The notes under the pieces: model-generated
The model's database searches: none
Seen by the model: only the letters and a program-made list of their open reading frames with translations
What the model was told of the DNA's origin: nothing
Translations under genes and position numbers: made by a program
Shown here: one piece after another, positions 1 to 6,849 of the stretch
Position numbering within the stretch: the first letter of the stretch is position 1
Layout of the letters: every line of letters starts with the position of its first letter
Assembly (NCBI GenBank): GCA_030527065.1
Contig: JAUNBO010000079.1
Span: 1,427-8,275 of the forward strand
Direction: 5' to 3'
Source: Bacillota bacterium
GTDB lineage: Bacteria > Bacillota > Clostridia > Peptostreptococcales > Anaerovoracaceae
Length of the DNA stretch: 6,849 nucleotides

Positions 1-14
1 GCCGTAAGGCCCAT

Positions 15-23
15 TGATATACT
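15..23 (+). promoter_or_regulatory. Possible extended -10 promoter element ahead of rmuC
   Basis: The bases TGATATACT fit the extended -10 pattern TG-n-TATAAT with one mismatch (TATACT at 18-23). The start of transcription would fall near position 30, leaving a leader of about 55 bases before the rmuC ATG. A -35 box at normal spacing would lie at or just before the first base of the window, so it cannot be checked. This is a pattern match only, in the most AT-rich part of the leader; an upstream gene could equally read through into rmuC. Confidence 0.3.
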
Positions 24-84
24 ATTTTGCATTTCCGGCTCTTATGACGCTTTTCGGCCCGGAAAACAGGAAAGGACAAAGCGG

Positions 85-1422
85 ATGGACACCCAAGTGA
101 TCATAGCCCTCGTCATAGTGATCCTGGCTGCGGCAGCCCTGACATTGGCGGCGGTAAGCCTGTTGAAAAAGGAAATAGAGGCCTCCCGGCGGGAGACGGT
201 CCAGGCCGTCCAGAGCGCCGTAAACGGCCTGGGGCAGCTTCTGGCCGACGTCCAGAGGCAGACCGGAGAGCTGCAGGATAAGCGCCTGGCAGAGCTGAAC
301 GCACAGCTGACGGAGCGGAACGATACCCTGCAAAAGACCGTCACCTCCATGTTGATGCAGATGGACCAGCGGCTTAAGGGCAGCGCCATGGAGAACGAAC
401 AAAAGCTGGAAAACATGCGGACGGCTATGGAAAACCGCCTGACCGCCATTCAGGAAGACAACGGAAAACGTCTGGAGGAAATGCGGGCTACGGTGGACGA
501 GAAGCTGCAGAAAACCCTGGAGACCCGTATCACCCAGTCCTTCCAGCTGGTGAGCCAGCGGCTGGAGGAGGTCTATAAGGGCCTGGGAGAAATGCAGAGC
601 CTGGCCGCAGGCGTGGGAGATCTGAAAAAGGTCCTGTCCAACGTAAAGACCAGGGGCATCCTGGGGGAGATCCAGCTGGGAGCCATTCTGGAGCAGATTC
701 TTTCCCCGGAGCAGTACGAAAAGGACGTCTGCACCAAGGCGGGCTCGGGAGACCGGGTGGAATTTGCCATCAAGCTCCCGGGAGACCAGGAGGGAGTGGT
801 GTACCTGCCCATAGACGCCAAATTCCCCGCCGACGCTTACAGCAAGCTCATGGAAGCCTACGAGGGCGGGAACGGAGCGGAGGTGGAGCTGGCCGCCGTG
901 CAGCTGGTACGGGCCATAAAGACCTCGGCCAAATACATCCACGATAAATACATAGACCCGCCGGGGACCACGGATTTCGGCATCCTCTTCCTGCCCTTTG
1001 AAGGGCTCTATGCGGAGGTGGTGCGCCGGGGCCTGGTGGAGGTCCTGCAGCGGGAGTATAAAATCAATATCGCCGGCCCCACCACCATGGCGGCGCTGCT
1101 GAACAGCCTGCAGATGGGCTTCAAGACCCTGGCCATCCAAAAGCGCTCCGGAGAGGTCTGGCGCACCCTGGGAGCCGTCCGGACGGAATTCGACAAGTTT
1201 GACGAAGTGCTGAAGGCCGCCCAGAAACGCCTTGTGATGGTGAACGAGGACATCGATAAGCTGGTGGGGGTGCGGACCAGAGGCATACGCCGGAAGCTCC
1301 GGGACGTGGAAAAGCTTTCCGAGGCGGAAAGCGTCCAGGTGCTGGGAATGGAAGGAGACGGGGGAGAGGACGCCGGCGGGGCCGGCACGGACCCGGAAAG
1401 AGACGGGGAAGAAGGGGAATAG
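85..1422 (+). CDS. rmuC: RmuC family DNA recombination protein (membrane-anchored, coiled coil plus nuclease-like domain)
   Basis: The 445-residue product has the layout expected of RmuC. There is an N-terminal hydrophobic segment (about residues 5-26), then a long charged, Glu/Gln/Lys-rich stretch predicted to form a coiled coil (about 28-185), then the conserved RmuC domain. Motifs seen in that domain are GILGEIQ from residue 191, LPIDAKFP at 241-248 (the D244-x-K246 pair fits the PD-(D/E)XK-like nuclease core proposed for the family), GPTTM at 331-335 and GEVW at 356-359. The last 23 residues (423-445) are an acidic, Gly-rich tail of low complexity. E. coli RmuC is known to limit inversions between short inverted repeats; its biochemical activity is not well established. 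The ATG at 85 follows a good ribosome binding site, AGGAAAGGA at 68-76, and places the membrane segment at the very N terminus. It is the first gene of the run visible here, 93 bases ahead of the phosphoesterase gene. Confidence 0.93.
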   Translation: MDTQVIIALVIVILAAAALTLAAVSLLKKEIEASRRETVQAVQSAVNGLGQLLADVQRQTGELQDKRLAELNAQLTERNDTLQKTVTSMLMQMDQRLKGSAMENEQKLENMRTAMENRLTAIQEDNGKRLEEMRATVDEKLQKTLETRITQSFQLVSQRLEEVYKGLGEMQSLAAGVGDLKKVLSNVKTRGILGEIQLGAILEQILSPEQYEKDVCTKAGSGDRVEFAIKLPGDQEGVVYLPIDAKFPADAYSKLMEAYEGGNGAEVELAAVQLVRAIKTSAKYIHDKYIDPPGTTDFGILFLPFEGLYAEVVRRGLVEVLQREYKINIAGPTTMAALLNSLQMGFKTLAIQKRSGEVWRTLGAVRTEFDKFDEVLKAAQKRLVMVNEDIDKLVGVRTRGIRRKLRDVEKLSEAESVQVLGMEGDGGEDAGGAGTDPERDGEEGE

Positions 1423-1515
1423 AACGAGAGCGCCCTCTGGACCCGGAGCCGGAACCCCCCGTTTTCGGCCTGCCGCCGGAGTGCCGCAAAAAAGTTCAGA
1501 ACAGGAACAAACGGA

Positions 1516-2262
1516 ATGAGTATCTTTGCCATCGGCGACCTGCACCTGTCTTTGTCCTCGGATAAGCCCATGGACGTCTATGGGGGGCAGTGGGTAGGCC
1601 ATGTGAAAAAAATAGAAGAAAGCTGGCGCAGGAGCGTGAAGTCTGAGGACGTGGTCATCCTGGCAGGGGATATCTCCTGGGCGCTGAAGCCCGGAGACGC
1701 CGCTGCGGACTTGGATTGGATCGCCCGGCTGCCGGGGAAAAAGGTCCTGGTCCGGGGCAATCACGATCTCTGGTGGACCTCTGTCAGCCGCCTGAACGCC
1801 CTGCATACGGACATGTATTTCCTGCAGAACACATATTACAAGGCGGGAGATTATGCCATCTGCGGCAGCCGGGGCTGGCTCTGCCCGGGAGACAAGGAGT
1901 TCACCGCCCACGATGAAAAGATCTACCGGCGGGAGCTGCTGCGCCTGGGCTTTTCCCTGGAGGCGGCGGCCGGGGCCGGAGAGAAAAATCTCATCGGCGT
2001 CCTTCATTATCCCCCCTGCAACGAGGGGCTGGAGGGCTCCGGCTTTACCGAGCTCTTTGAAGAGTACGGCGTGAGGCTGGTGGTCTACGGCCATCTCCAT
2101 GGAGCCGAGGCCCATAAAAAAGCCCTGGGAGGCTTTTTCCGCGGGGTGGAATACCGTCTGGTAGCCTGCGATCATGTGAATTGCCGGCCTGTGAAACTGA
2201 TAGAGAACCACGGGGGCCCGGAGCCGGAGACCGCCGCCGTGGAGGGAGCGGAAGAGGAGTAG
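1516..2262 (+). CDS. Calcineurin-like metallophosphoesterase of unknown substrate
   Basis: This 248-residue protein carries the full metal-binding set of the calcineurin-like phosphoesterase fold: GDLH with D8 and H10, GDISW with D52, GNHD with N82 and H83, HYPP with H164, and GHLHG with H193 and H195. It should therefore be an active two-metal phosphomonoesterase or phosphodiesterase. No signal peptide or membrane segment is visible, so it is probably cytoplasmic. The W-rich GDISW and DLWW motifs and the length match a group of small predicted phosphohydrolases common in Clostridia, for which I know no established substrate. The C-terminal 17 or so residues are acidic and low in complexity. 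The start has AGGA at 1503-1506, nine bases upstream. The stop lies 3 bases before the deoB start, so the two are likely co-translated. A role in nucleotide or sugar-phosphate metabolism is plausible from that context but is inference. Confidence 0.9.
   Translation: MSIFAIGDLHLSLSSDKPMDVYGGQWVGHVKKIEESWRRSVKSEDVVILAGDISWALKPGDAAADLDWIARLPGKKVLVRGNHDLWWTSVSRLNALHTDMYFLQNTYYKAGDYAICGSRGWLCPGDKEFTAHDEKIYRRELLRLGFSLEAAAGAGEKNLIGVLHYPPCNEGLEGSGFTELFEEYGVRLVVYGHLHGAEAHKKALGGFFRGVEYRLVACDHVNCRPVKLIENHGGPEPETAAVEGAEEE
2254..2259 (+). promoter_or_regulatory. Ribosome binding site of deoB inside the phosphoesterase gene
   Basis: GAGGAG is formed by the last coding bases of the phosphoesterase gene, immediately before its TAG stop, and sits 6 bases before the deoB ATG. 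It fixes the deoB start and means ribosomes finishing the upstream gene cover the deoB initiation region, which favours translational coupling. Confidence 0.75.
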
Positions 2263-2265
2263 GAT

Positions 2266-3435
2266 ATGAAACGCACCGCCATTATAGTGATAGACAGCCT
2301 GGGGATCGGGGCCCTTCCCGACGCAGAGGAATATGGGGACCCGGGGGCCGATACCCTGGGCAGCATCGTAAAGCACTGCCCAAAGCTGGACATTCCCCAT
2401 CTGCGAAAGCTGGGCCTGGGGAACATAGACGGGGTGAAATGCCTGGAGCCGGAGAAAGACCCTTCCGGGGCCTTCGCCCGCATGGCGGAGCGCTCCAGAG
2501 GGAAGGACACCATCACCGGCCACTGGGAGATCGCCGGCCTCTACACCACCGTGCCCTTCAAGACCTTCCCCCGCTTTCCCGACAGCTTCATGGAGGCCTT
2601 CGAAAAGGCCATAGGAAGGGGCACGCTGGGGAATTACGCCGCCTCGGGGACGGAGATCATAAAGGAACTGGGGCCGGAGCATAAGGCCACGGGAAAGCCC
2701 ATCGTCTATACCTCCGCCGACAGCGTTTTTCAGGTGGCGGCGGACAACGCCGTCATCCCTCTGGAGGAGCTTTACCGGATTTGCCAGACGGCCAGGGAAA
2801 TGCTGGTGGGAGAGCTTCAGGTGGGCCGGGTCATCGCCCGCCCCTATGTGGTGGAGGATGGCGTCTATACCCGGACGGCGGACCGGCGGGATTATGCCGT
2901 GTCCCCGCCGGCGGACACGCTGCTGGATCTGGTGAAGGCCACCGGGCAGCCCGTTTACGCCGTGGGGAAGATCACGGACATCTTCAACGGGAAAGGCGTC
3001 ACCCGGGCGGAGCACACCAAAAGCAATCTGCAGGGCATAGAGCTGACCATAGCTGCCCTGAAAGAAGAAACGGGAGGCCTCATTTTCACCAATCTGGTGG
3101 ATTTCGACGCCAAGTACGGCCACCGCAGGAATCCGGAGGGTTACGGGGCATGTCTGGAAGAGCTGGACAGCCGGATCCCGGAGCTGCTGGCGGCGGCGGG
3201 GCCGGAGGACCTTCTTCTCTTCTGTGCGGACCACGGCAACGACCCCTGCTACAAGGGCTGGGACCACACCAGGGAGTACACCCCCATGCTGGCGGCGGGA
3301 AAGCCGCTGCGCCGGGGCGCAAACCTGGGGACCCGGTCCAGCTTTGCGGACATTGCCGCCACCGTGGCGGAATACCTGGGGACCGGGGCGCCGGCCACAG
3401 GGGAAAGCTTCCTGCAGGAAATATTGAAGAGCTGA
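2266..3435 (+). CDS. deoB: Phosphopentomutase
   Basis: DeoB interconverts ribose-1-phosphate or deoxyribose-1-phosphate with the 5-phosphate and so links nucleoside cleavage to the pentose phosphate pathway or to DeoC aldolase. It is a cytoplasmic, Mn-dependent member of the alkaline phosphatase superfamily. The 389-residue length is typical. By comparison with the Bacillus cereus enzyme as I remember it, all key residues are present: metal ligands D10, D281, H286, D322, H323 and H334, and the phosphorylated threonine T82 in GKDTITGHWE. Other family motifs are DSLGIGALPDAE near the N terminus, the TSADSV motif, GRVIARPY, and ADHGND-(x7)-HTREY near the C terminus. The start follows the stop of the phosphoesterase gene by 3 bases; pdp, which supplies its substrate, begins 16 bases downstream. 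No deoC or deoR is in the window. Confidence 0.97.
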   Translation: MKRTAIIVIDSLGIGALPDAEEYGDPGADTLGSIVKHCPKLDIPHLRKLGLGNIDGVKCLEPEKDPSGAFARMAERSRGKDTITGHWEIAGLYTTVPFKTFPRFPDSFMEAFEKAIGRGTLGNYAASGTEIIKELGPEHKATGKPIVYTSADSVFQVAADNAVIPLEELYRICQTAREMLVGELQVGRVIARPYVVEDGVYTRTADRRDYAVSPPADTLLDLVKATGQPVYAVGKITDIFNGKGVTRAEHTKSNLQGIELTIAALKEETGGLIFTNLVDFDAKYGHRRNPEGYGACLEELDSRIPELLAAAGPEDLLLFCADHGNDPCYKGWDHTREYTPMLAAGKPLRRGANLGTRSSFADIAATVAEYLGTGAPATGESFLQEILKS

Positions 3436-3436
3436 G

Positions 3437-3443
3437 AGAGGAG
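3437..3443 (+). promoter_or_regulatory. Ribosome binding site that decides the pdp start
   Basis: AGAGGAG lies in the 16-base gap after deoB, 8 bases before the ATG at 3452. A second in-frame ATG at 3464 (residue 5, in MVDIIQ) matches where many homologues begin, but the ribosome binding site would then be 20 bases away, so 3452 is preferred. Confidence 0.7.
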
Positions 3444-3451
3444 CGCCGGCG

Positions 3452-4762
<1,311 letters not shown>

Positions 4763-4782
4763 ACCGCCGTTGTTTTGACAGA

Positions 4783-4794
4783 AAGGAGAAGAGG
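4783..4794 (+). promoter_or_regulatory. Strong ribosome binding site of the aminotransferase gene
   Basis: AAGGAG at 4783-4788 is 11 bases before the ATG at 4800, and a second GAGG at 4791-4794 is 5 bases before it. They lie in the 37-base gap after pdp. The next in-frame ATG (4818, residue 7) would discard the conserved first residues before QPGIF, so 4800 is kept as start. Confidence 0.7.
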
Positions 4795-4799
4795 ATAAG

Positions 4800-5975
4800 A
4801 TGAAATTTGCAGCAAGGATGGACCAGTTTCAACCGGGAATTTTTGACGTGCTGGGGAAGCTCCGCAGCCAGCGGCTGGCGGAGGGCAAAAAGGTGTATGA
4901 TCTTTGGGTGGGGACGCCGGATTTTCCGCCAACGCCCCATGCCATGGCCGCCTTTACGGAAGCGGGAAAGGACCCGGAGATGTATAAGTATTCCCTGGGG
5001 GACCTGCCGGAGCTGACCCAGGCGGTGATCGCATGGTACCGGCGGCGCTACGGCGTGGAGCTTTTGCCGGAGGAAATCACCTCTCTCAACGGCTCTCAGG
5101 AAGGGATGGCCCATGTGGCCCTGCCCATCTGCGATCCCGGCGATGTGGTCCTGGTCCCGAATCCGGGGTATCCGGTCTTTTCCATAGGTCCCATGCTTTG
5201 CGGCGCAAATATCGTGGAATTCCCTCTTTATGAGAAAAACGGCTTTCTGCCGGACTTTGAGGACATTCCGGAGGAAACGGCCCGGGCGGCCAAAATGATA
5301 ATGGTCTCTTATCCGGCCAATCCGGTGGCGGCGGCGGCGGATATGGCTTTCTATGAAAAGCTGGTGGATTTCTGCAAGAAATATGACGTCATCGCTGTCC
5401 ACGATAACGCTTATTCGGAGATCGTCCACGACGGCCCGGCAGGGATTTCTTTCCTGGCGGCGAGAGGGGCGAAGGACGTGGGCATAGAGCTCAATTCCCT
5501 TTCCAAATCCTATAACCTGACGGGGCTGCGCATTTCCTTTGCCGTGGGCAACCGGGAGATCATCGGAAAGCTGAAAACCGTCCGTTCCCAGATCGATTAC
5601 GGAGTGCCCTTCCCCGTGCAGAAGGCGGCCATCGCCGCTCTCACCGGGCCCCAGGACTGTCTGGACGCTCTGCGGGAGGGCTACCGGGCCCGCCGGGACG
5701 CTCTCTGCAACGGCCTCAAGGCCATAGGCTGGCCCGTGGGCCCTGCGGAAGCCACCATGTTCGTGTGGGTGAAGCTGCCGCCGGGGAGGACGGATTCCTT
5801 CGCCTTTGCCAAAGAGCTTCTGGACCGCAGCGGCGTCATGTGTGTGCCGGGAGTGGCTTTCGGCAGCAACGGGGAGGGCTTTGTCCGCTTCGCCCTTACC
5901 GTCCCGGTGGAAGAGATCCGCAGCGCTCTGGCGGACATAGACGCCTGCGGCATCCTGAAAGAACAGGCGGAATAG
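4800..5975 (+). CDS. Class I/II PLP-dependent aminotransferase, substrate not assigned
   Basis: A 391-residue cytoplasmic fold-type I aminotransferase. The PLP Schiff-base lysine is K236 in SLSKSYNLTGLR, with R244 as the likely phosphate-binding arginine. D202 and Y205 in HDNAYSE and N174 in the YPANP motif are the other cofactor contacts, and R363 in GEGFVRFAL is the expected carboxylate-binding arginine. Length and motif order are normal, so it should be active. The usual NNPTG motif reads ANPVAA here. That resembles a clostridial group of aminotransferases often labelled LL-diaminopimelate aminotransferase-like or simply class I/II; substrates such as alanine, aspartate or LL-diaminopimelate cannot be told apart from this sequence. 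The gene follows pdp by 37 bases with its own strong ribosome binding site and no visible terminator between, so read-through from the nucleoside genes is likely, though a metabolic link is not obvious. Confidence 0.92.
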   Translation: MKFAARMDQFQPGIFDVLGKLRSQRLAEGKKVYDLWVGTPDFPPTPHAMAAFTEAGKDPEMYKYSLGDLPELTQAVIAWYRRRYGVELLPEEITSLNGSQEGMAHVALPICDPGDVVLVPNPGYPVFSIGPMLCGANIVEFPLYEKNGFLPDFEDIPEETARAAKMIMVSYPANPVAAAADMAFYEKLVDFCKKYDVIAVHDNAYSEIVHDGPAGISFLAARGAKDVGIELNSLSKSYNLTGLRISFAVGNREIIGKLKTVRSQIDYGVPFPVQKAAIAALTGPQDCLDALREGYRARRDALCNGLKAIGWPVGPAEATMFVWVKLPPGRTDSFAFAKELLDRSGVMCVPGVAFGSNGEGFVRFALTVPVEEIRSALADIDACGILKEQAE

Positions 5976-6020
5976 CAGACGGAAGGAAGCAGGCATAAGG
6001 AACAGAGGAGCTCGCAGGAA

Positions 6021-6545
6021 ATGGGGCATTCGAAATATACCAGAGAGTTTTATATGGAAAACGTCTTTGTCCATTACAAGACCCTGGCCTGGCGCCTGTA
6101 TCACATCACACAGGACCCATACCTTGCGGAGGAGTTTGCGCAGGAAGCCATGAGGATCGCCTGGGAGCAGTTGGAGCAATTGCGGGAGCCCCAGAATGCA
6201 AAGGCCTGGCTTTTGAAGATCGGGGATAACCTTGCCGCCAGGCATTTCAGGAACAACGCTTCCAGAAAGACCACCAGCCTTGAAACCGCCGCCCTGTCCG
6301 CAATAGAAGATGAAAGCGCAGATATCCTGGAGGGCCTGCTCAGGAGGGAGACCTTTCAGGCCATGTGGGCGGCCATGGAGAAGCTTGACGTTAAATATAG
6401 AAGGATCATCCAGCTGTATTATTATGAGGAAATGTCCTTGAAAGAGATCGCCCGGGTCCTGGGTCAGAATTATAACACCACCAGGGTACAGCACCATCGG
6501 GGCATATTGGAGCTGAGAAAGCTCATGGACGATACAGAGGAGTAG
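6021..6545 (+). CDS. ECF-type RNA polymerase sigma factor (sigma-70 family)
   Basis: The 174-residue protein has only the two sigma domains typical of extracytoplasmic-function sigma factors. Region 2 (about 14-80) includes LAEEFAQEAMRIAW, the core-binding and -10 recognition helix pattern, and AWLLKIGDNLAARHFR. A linker of about 30 acidic residues follows. Region 4 (about 112-168) has LDVKYRRIIQLYYYEEMSLKEIA and the helix-turn-helix running to about residue 160, which would read the -35 box. No extra C-terminal domain is present. The start at 6021 follows AGGAG at 6006-6010; an in-frame ATG at 6054 would trim region 2 and has a poorer site. The gene ends 4 bases before the next start, the usual arrangement for a sigma factor and its regulator. 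Its base composition is clearly lower in GC than the upstream enzymes. What it controls cannot be seen here. Confidence 0.9.
   Translation: MGHSKYTREFYMENVFVHYKTLAWRLYHITQDPYLAEEFAQEAMRIAWEQLEQLREPQNAKAWLLKIGDNLAARHFRNNASRKTTSLETAALSAIEDESADILEGLLRRETFQAMWAAMEKLDVKYRRIIQLYYYEEMSLKEIARVLGQNYNTTRVQHHRGILELRKLMDDTEE
6537..6542 (+). promoter_or_regulatory. Ribosome binding site of the last gene inside the sigma gene
   Basis: GAGGAG is formed by the two final Glu codons of the sigma factor gene, just before its TAG stop and 7 bases before the ATG at 6550. This supports the start chosen for the partial gene and suggests coupled synthesis of the two proteins. Confidence 0.7.
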
Positions 6546-6549
6546 GGAG

Positions 6550-6849
6550 ATGGAGCGGGAAAACGAGAAGGTCTCCGTAGAAAGAGCGCGGGAGCAATTT
6601 AAAAATATGATGGATGAGCACCTGGAGCCGGACGCATTTCCTGACGGCACTCCGATGTCGGACCCGGACCTTTCCTTCCTGGACAGGCCGCATCCCAGAC
6701 GCAAGGCTTCCGCAAGACCGATTTTAAAGGTCGCAGTGATTTTGCTGGCCCTGTTTGTCTGTTCCACCGGAATCGCTCTCTGGATGAATTCCGGATCCGC
6801 CGAGGCGTTCAAATTCAATATTGAAAAAAGATTGCTCGAAATGAGATCG
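6550..6849 (+). CDS. Partial single-pass membrane protein, probable anti-sigma or sigma-linked regulator (3' end outside window)
   Basis: The reading frame from 6550 stays open for 100 codons to the window edge, so only the N-terminal part is seen. Residues 1-57 are hydrophilic and charged (starting MERENEKVSVERAREQF). Residues 58-79 (from ILKVAVILLAL) form one clear membrane helix. A new hydrophilic region begins at about 80. The basic cluster PRRKASAR just before the helix predicts the N terminus inside the cell and the missing C terminus outside. This topology, with a start 4 bases after an ECF sigma gene, is typical of anti-sigma factors or sigma-operon membrane sensors. There is no Cys in the cytoplasmic part, so the zinc-binding HxxxCxxC anti-sigma motif is absent; the only Cys, C71, is inside the helix. 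The regulator role is inferred from position and topology; the family is not recognised. Confidence 0.75.
   Translation, partial: MERENEKVSVERAREQFKNMMDEHLEPDAFPDGTPMSDPDLSFLDRPHPRRKASARPILKVAVILLALFVCSTGIALWMNSGSAEAFKFNIEKRLLEMRS

Noticed and set aside
1..10. GCC-GTAA-GGC mini-hairpin at the left edge, possibly the end of an upstream terminator
   Set aside because: Only 3 base pairs are visible, no T tract follows, and any further stem lies outside the window.
51..66. Imperfect palindrome TTTTC-GGCCCG-GAAAA upstream of rmuC
   Set aside because: Five weak pairs around a 6-base loop are expected by chance; nothing ties it to an operator or terminator.
1448..1469. A possible hairpin (GCCGGAAC / GTTTTCGGC, loop of five C) between rmuC and the phosphoesterase gene
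   Set aside because: The stem has a bulge and a G-T pair and is not followed by a T tract, so it is not a convincing intrinsic terminator.
4775..4780. A perfect TTGACA -35 box between pdp and the aminotransferase gene
   Set aside because: No -10-like hexamer occurs at 16-18 bases; that spacing falls on the start codon of the aminotransferase, so a promoter here could not make a leader with the ribosome binding site.

Overview
The window is a compact, one-directional stretch of bacterial chromosome: six complete genes and one cut off by the right edge, all on the + strand, with gaps of only 3 to 93 bases. It looks like a GC-rich member of the Clostridia (Lachnospiraceae or Oscillospiraceae type). 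The reasons are strong GAGG/GGAG ribosome binding sites, a low-GC-Firmicutes style pyrimidine-nucleoside phosphorylase, a clostridial-looking aminotransferase, and codon use that is rich in GGG, CCG and GCC yet still uses ATA (Ile) and AGG (Arg) freely. This placement is an inference; there is no rRNA or other marker gene.

Layout: a short leader with a possible extended -10 promoter (1-84); rmuC, a membrane-anchored coiled-coil protein of the RmuC nuclease-like family (85-1422); a calcineurin-like metallophosphoesterase (1516-2262); deoB, phosphopentomutase (2266-3435); pdp, pyrimidine-nucleoside phosphorylase (3452-4762); a class I/II PLP aminotransferase of unassigned substrate (4800-5975); an ECF-type sigma factor (6021-6545); and the first 100 codons of a single-pass membrane protein, probably the sigma factor's partner or anti-sigma (6550 to the edge).

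How the genes fit together: Pdp releases the base from pyrimidine nucleosides and makes (deoxy)ribose-1-phosphate, which DeoB converts to (deoxy)ribose-5-phosphate, so these two form a nucleoside salvage/catabolism pair. The metallophosphoesterase lies 3 bases before deoB and is probably translationally coupled to it. rmuC lies upstream in the same direction. The aminotransferase follows pdp with its own strong ribosome binding site, and no clear terminator was seen anywhere. The sigma/membrane-protein pair is a separate module: about 52% GC by hand count in the last 300 bases and roughly 50% in sampled parts of the sigma gene, against about 60-72% in sampled lines of deoB.

Most of the window is ordinary housekeeping content. 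I do not see a mobile element, CRISPR array, RNA gene or convincing new system. The items most worth a second look are the sigma/membrane-protein pair, which lacks a visible zinc-binding anti-sigma motif; the metallophosphoesterase of unknown substrate coupled to deoB; and unusual residues in conserved motifs of Pdp and the aminotransferase.
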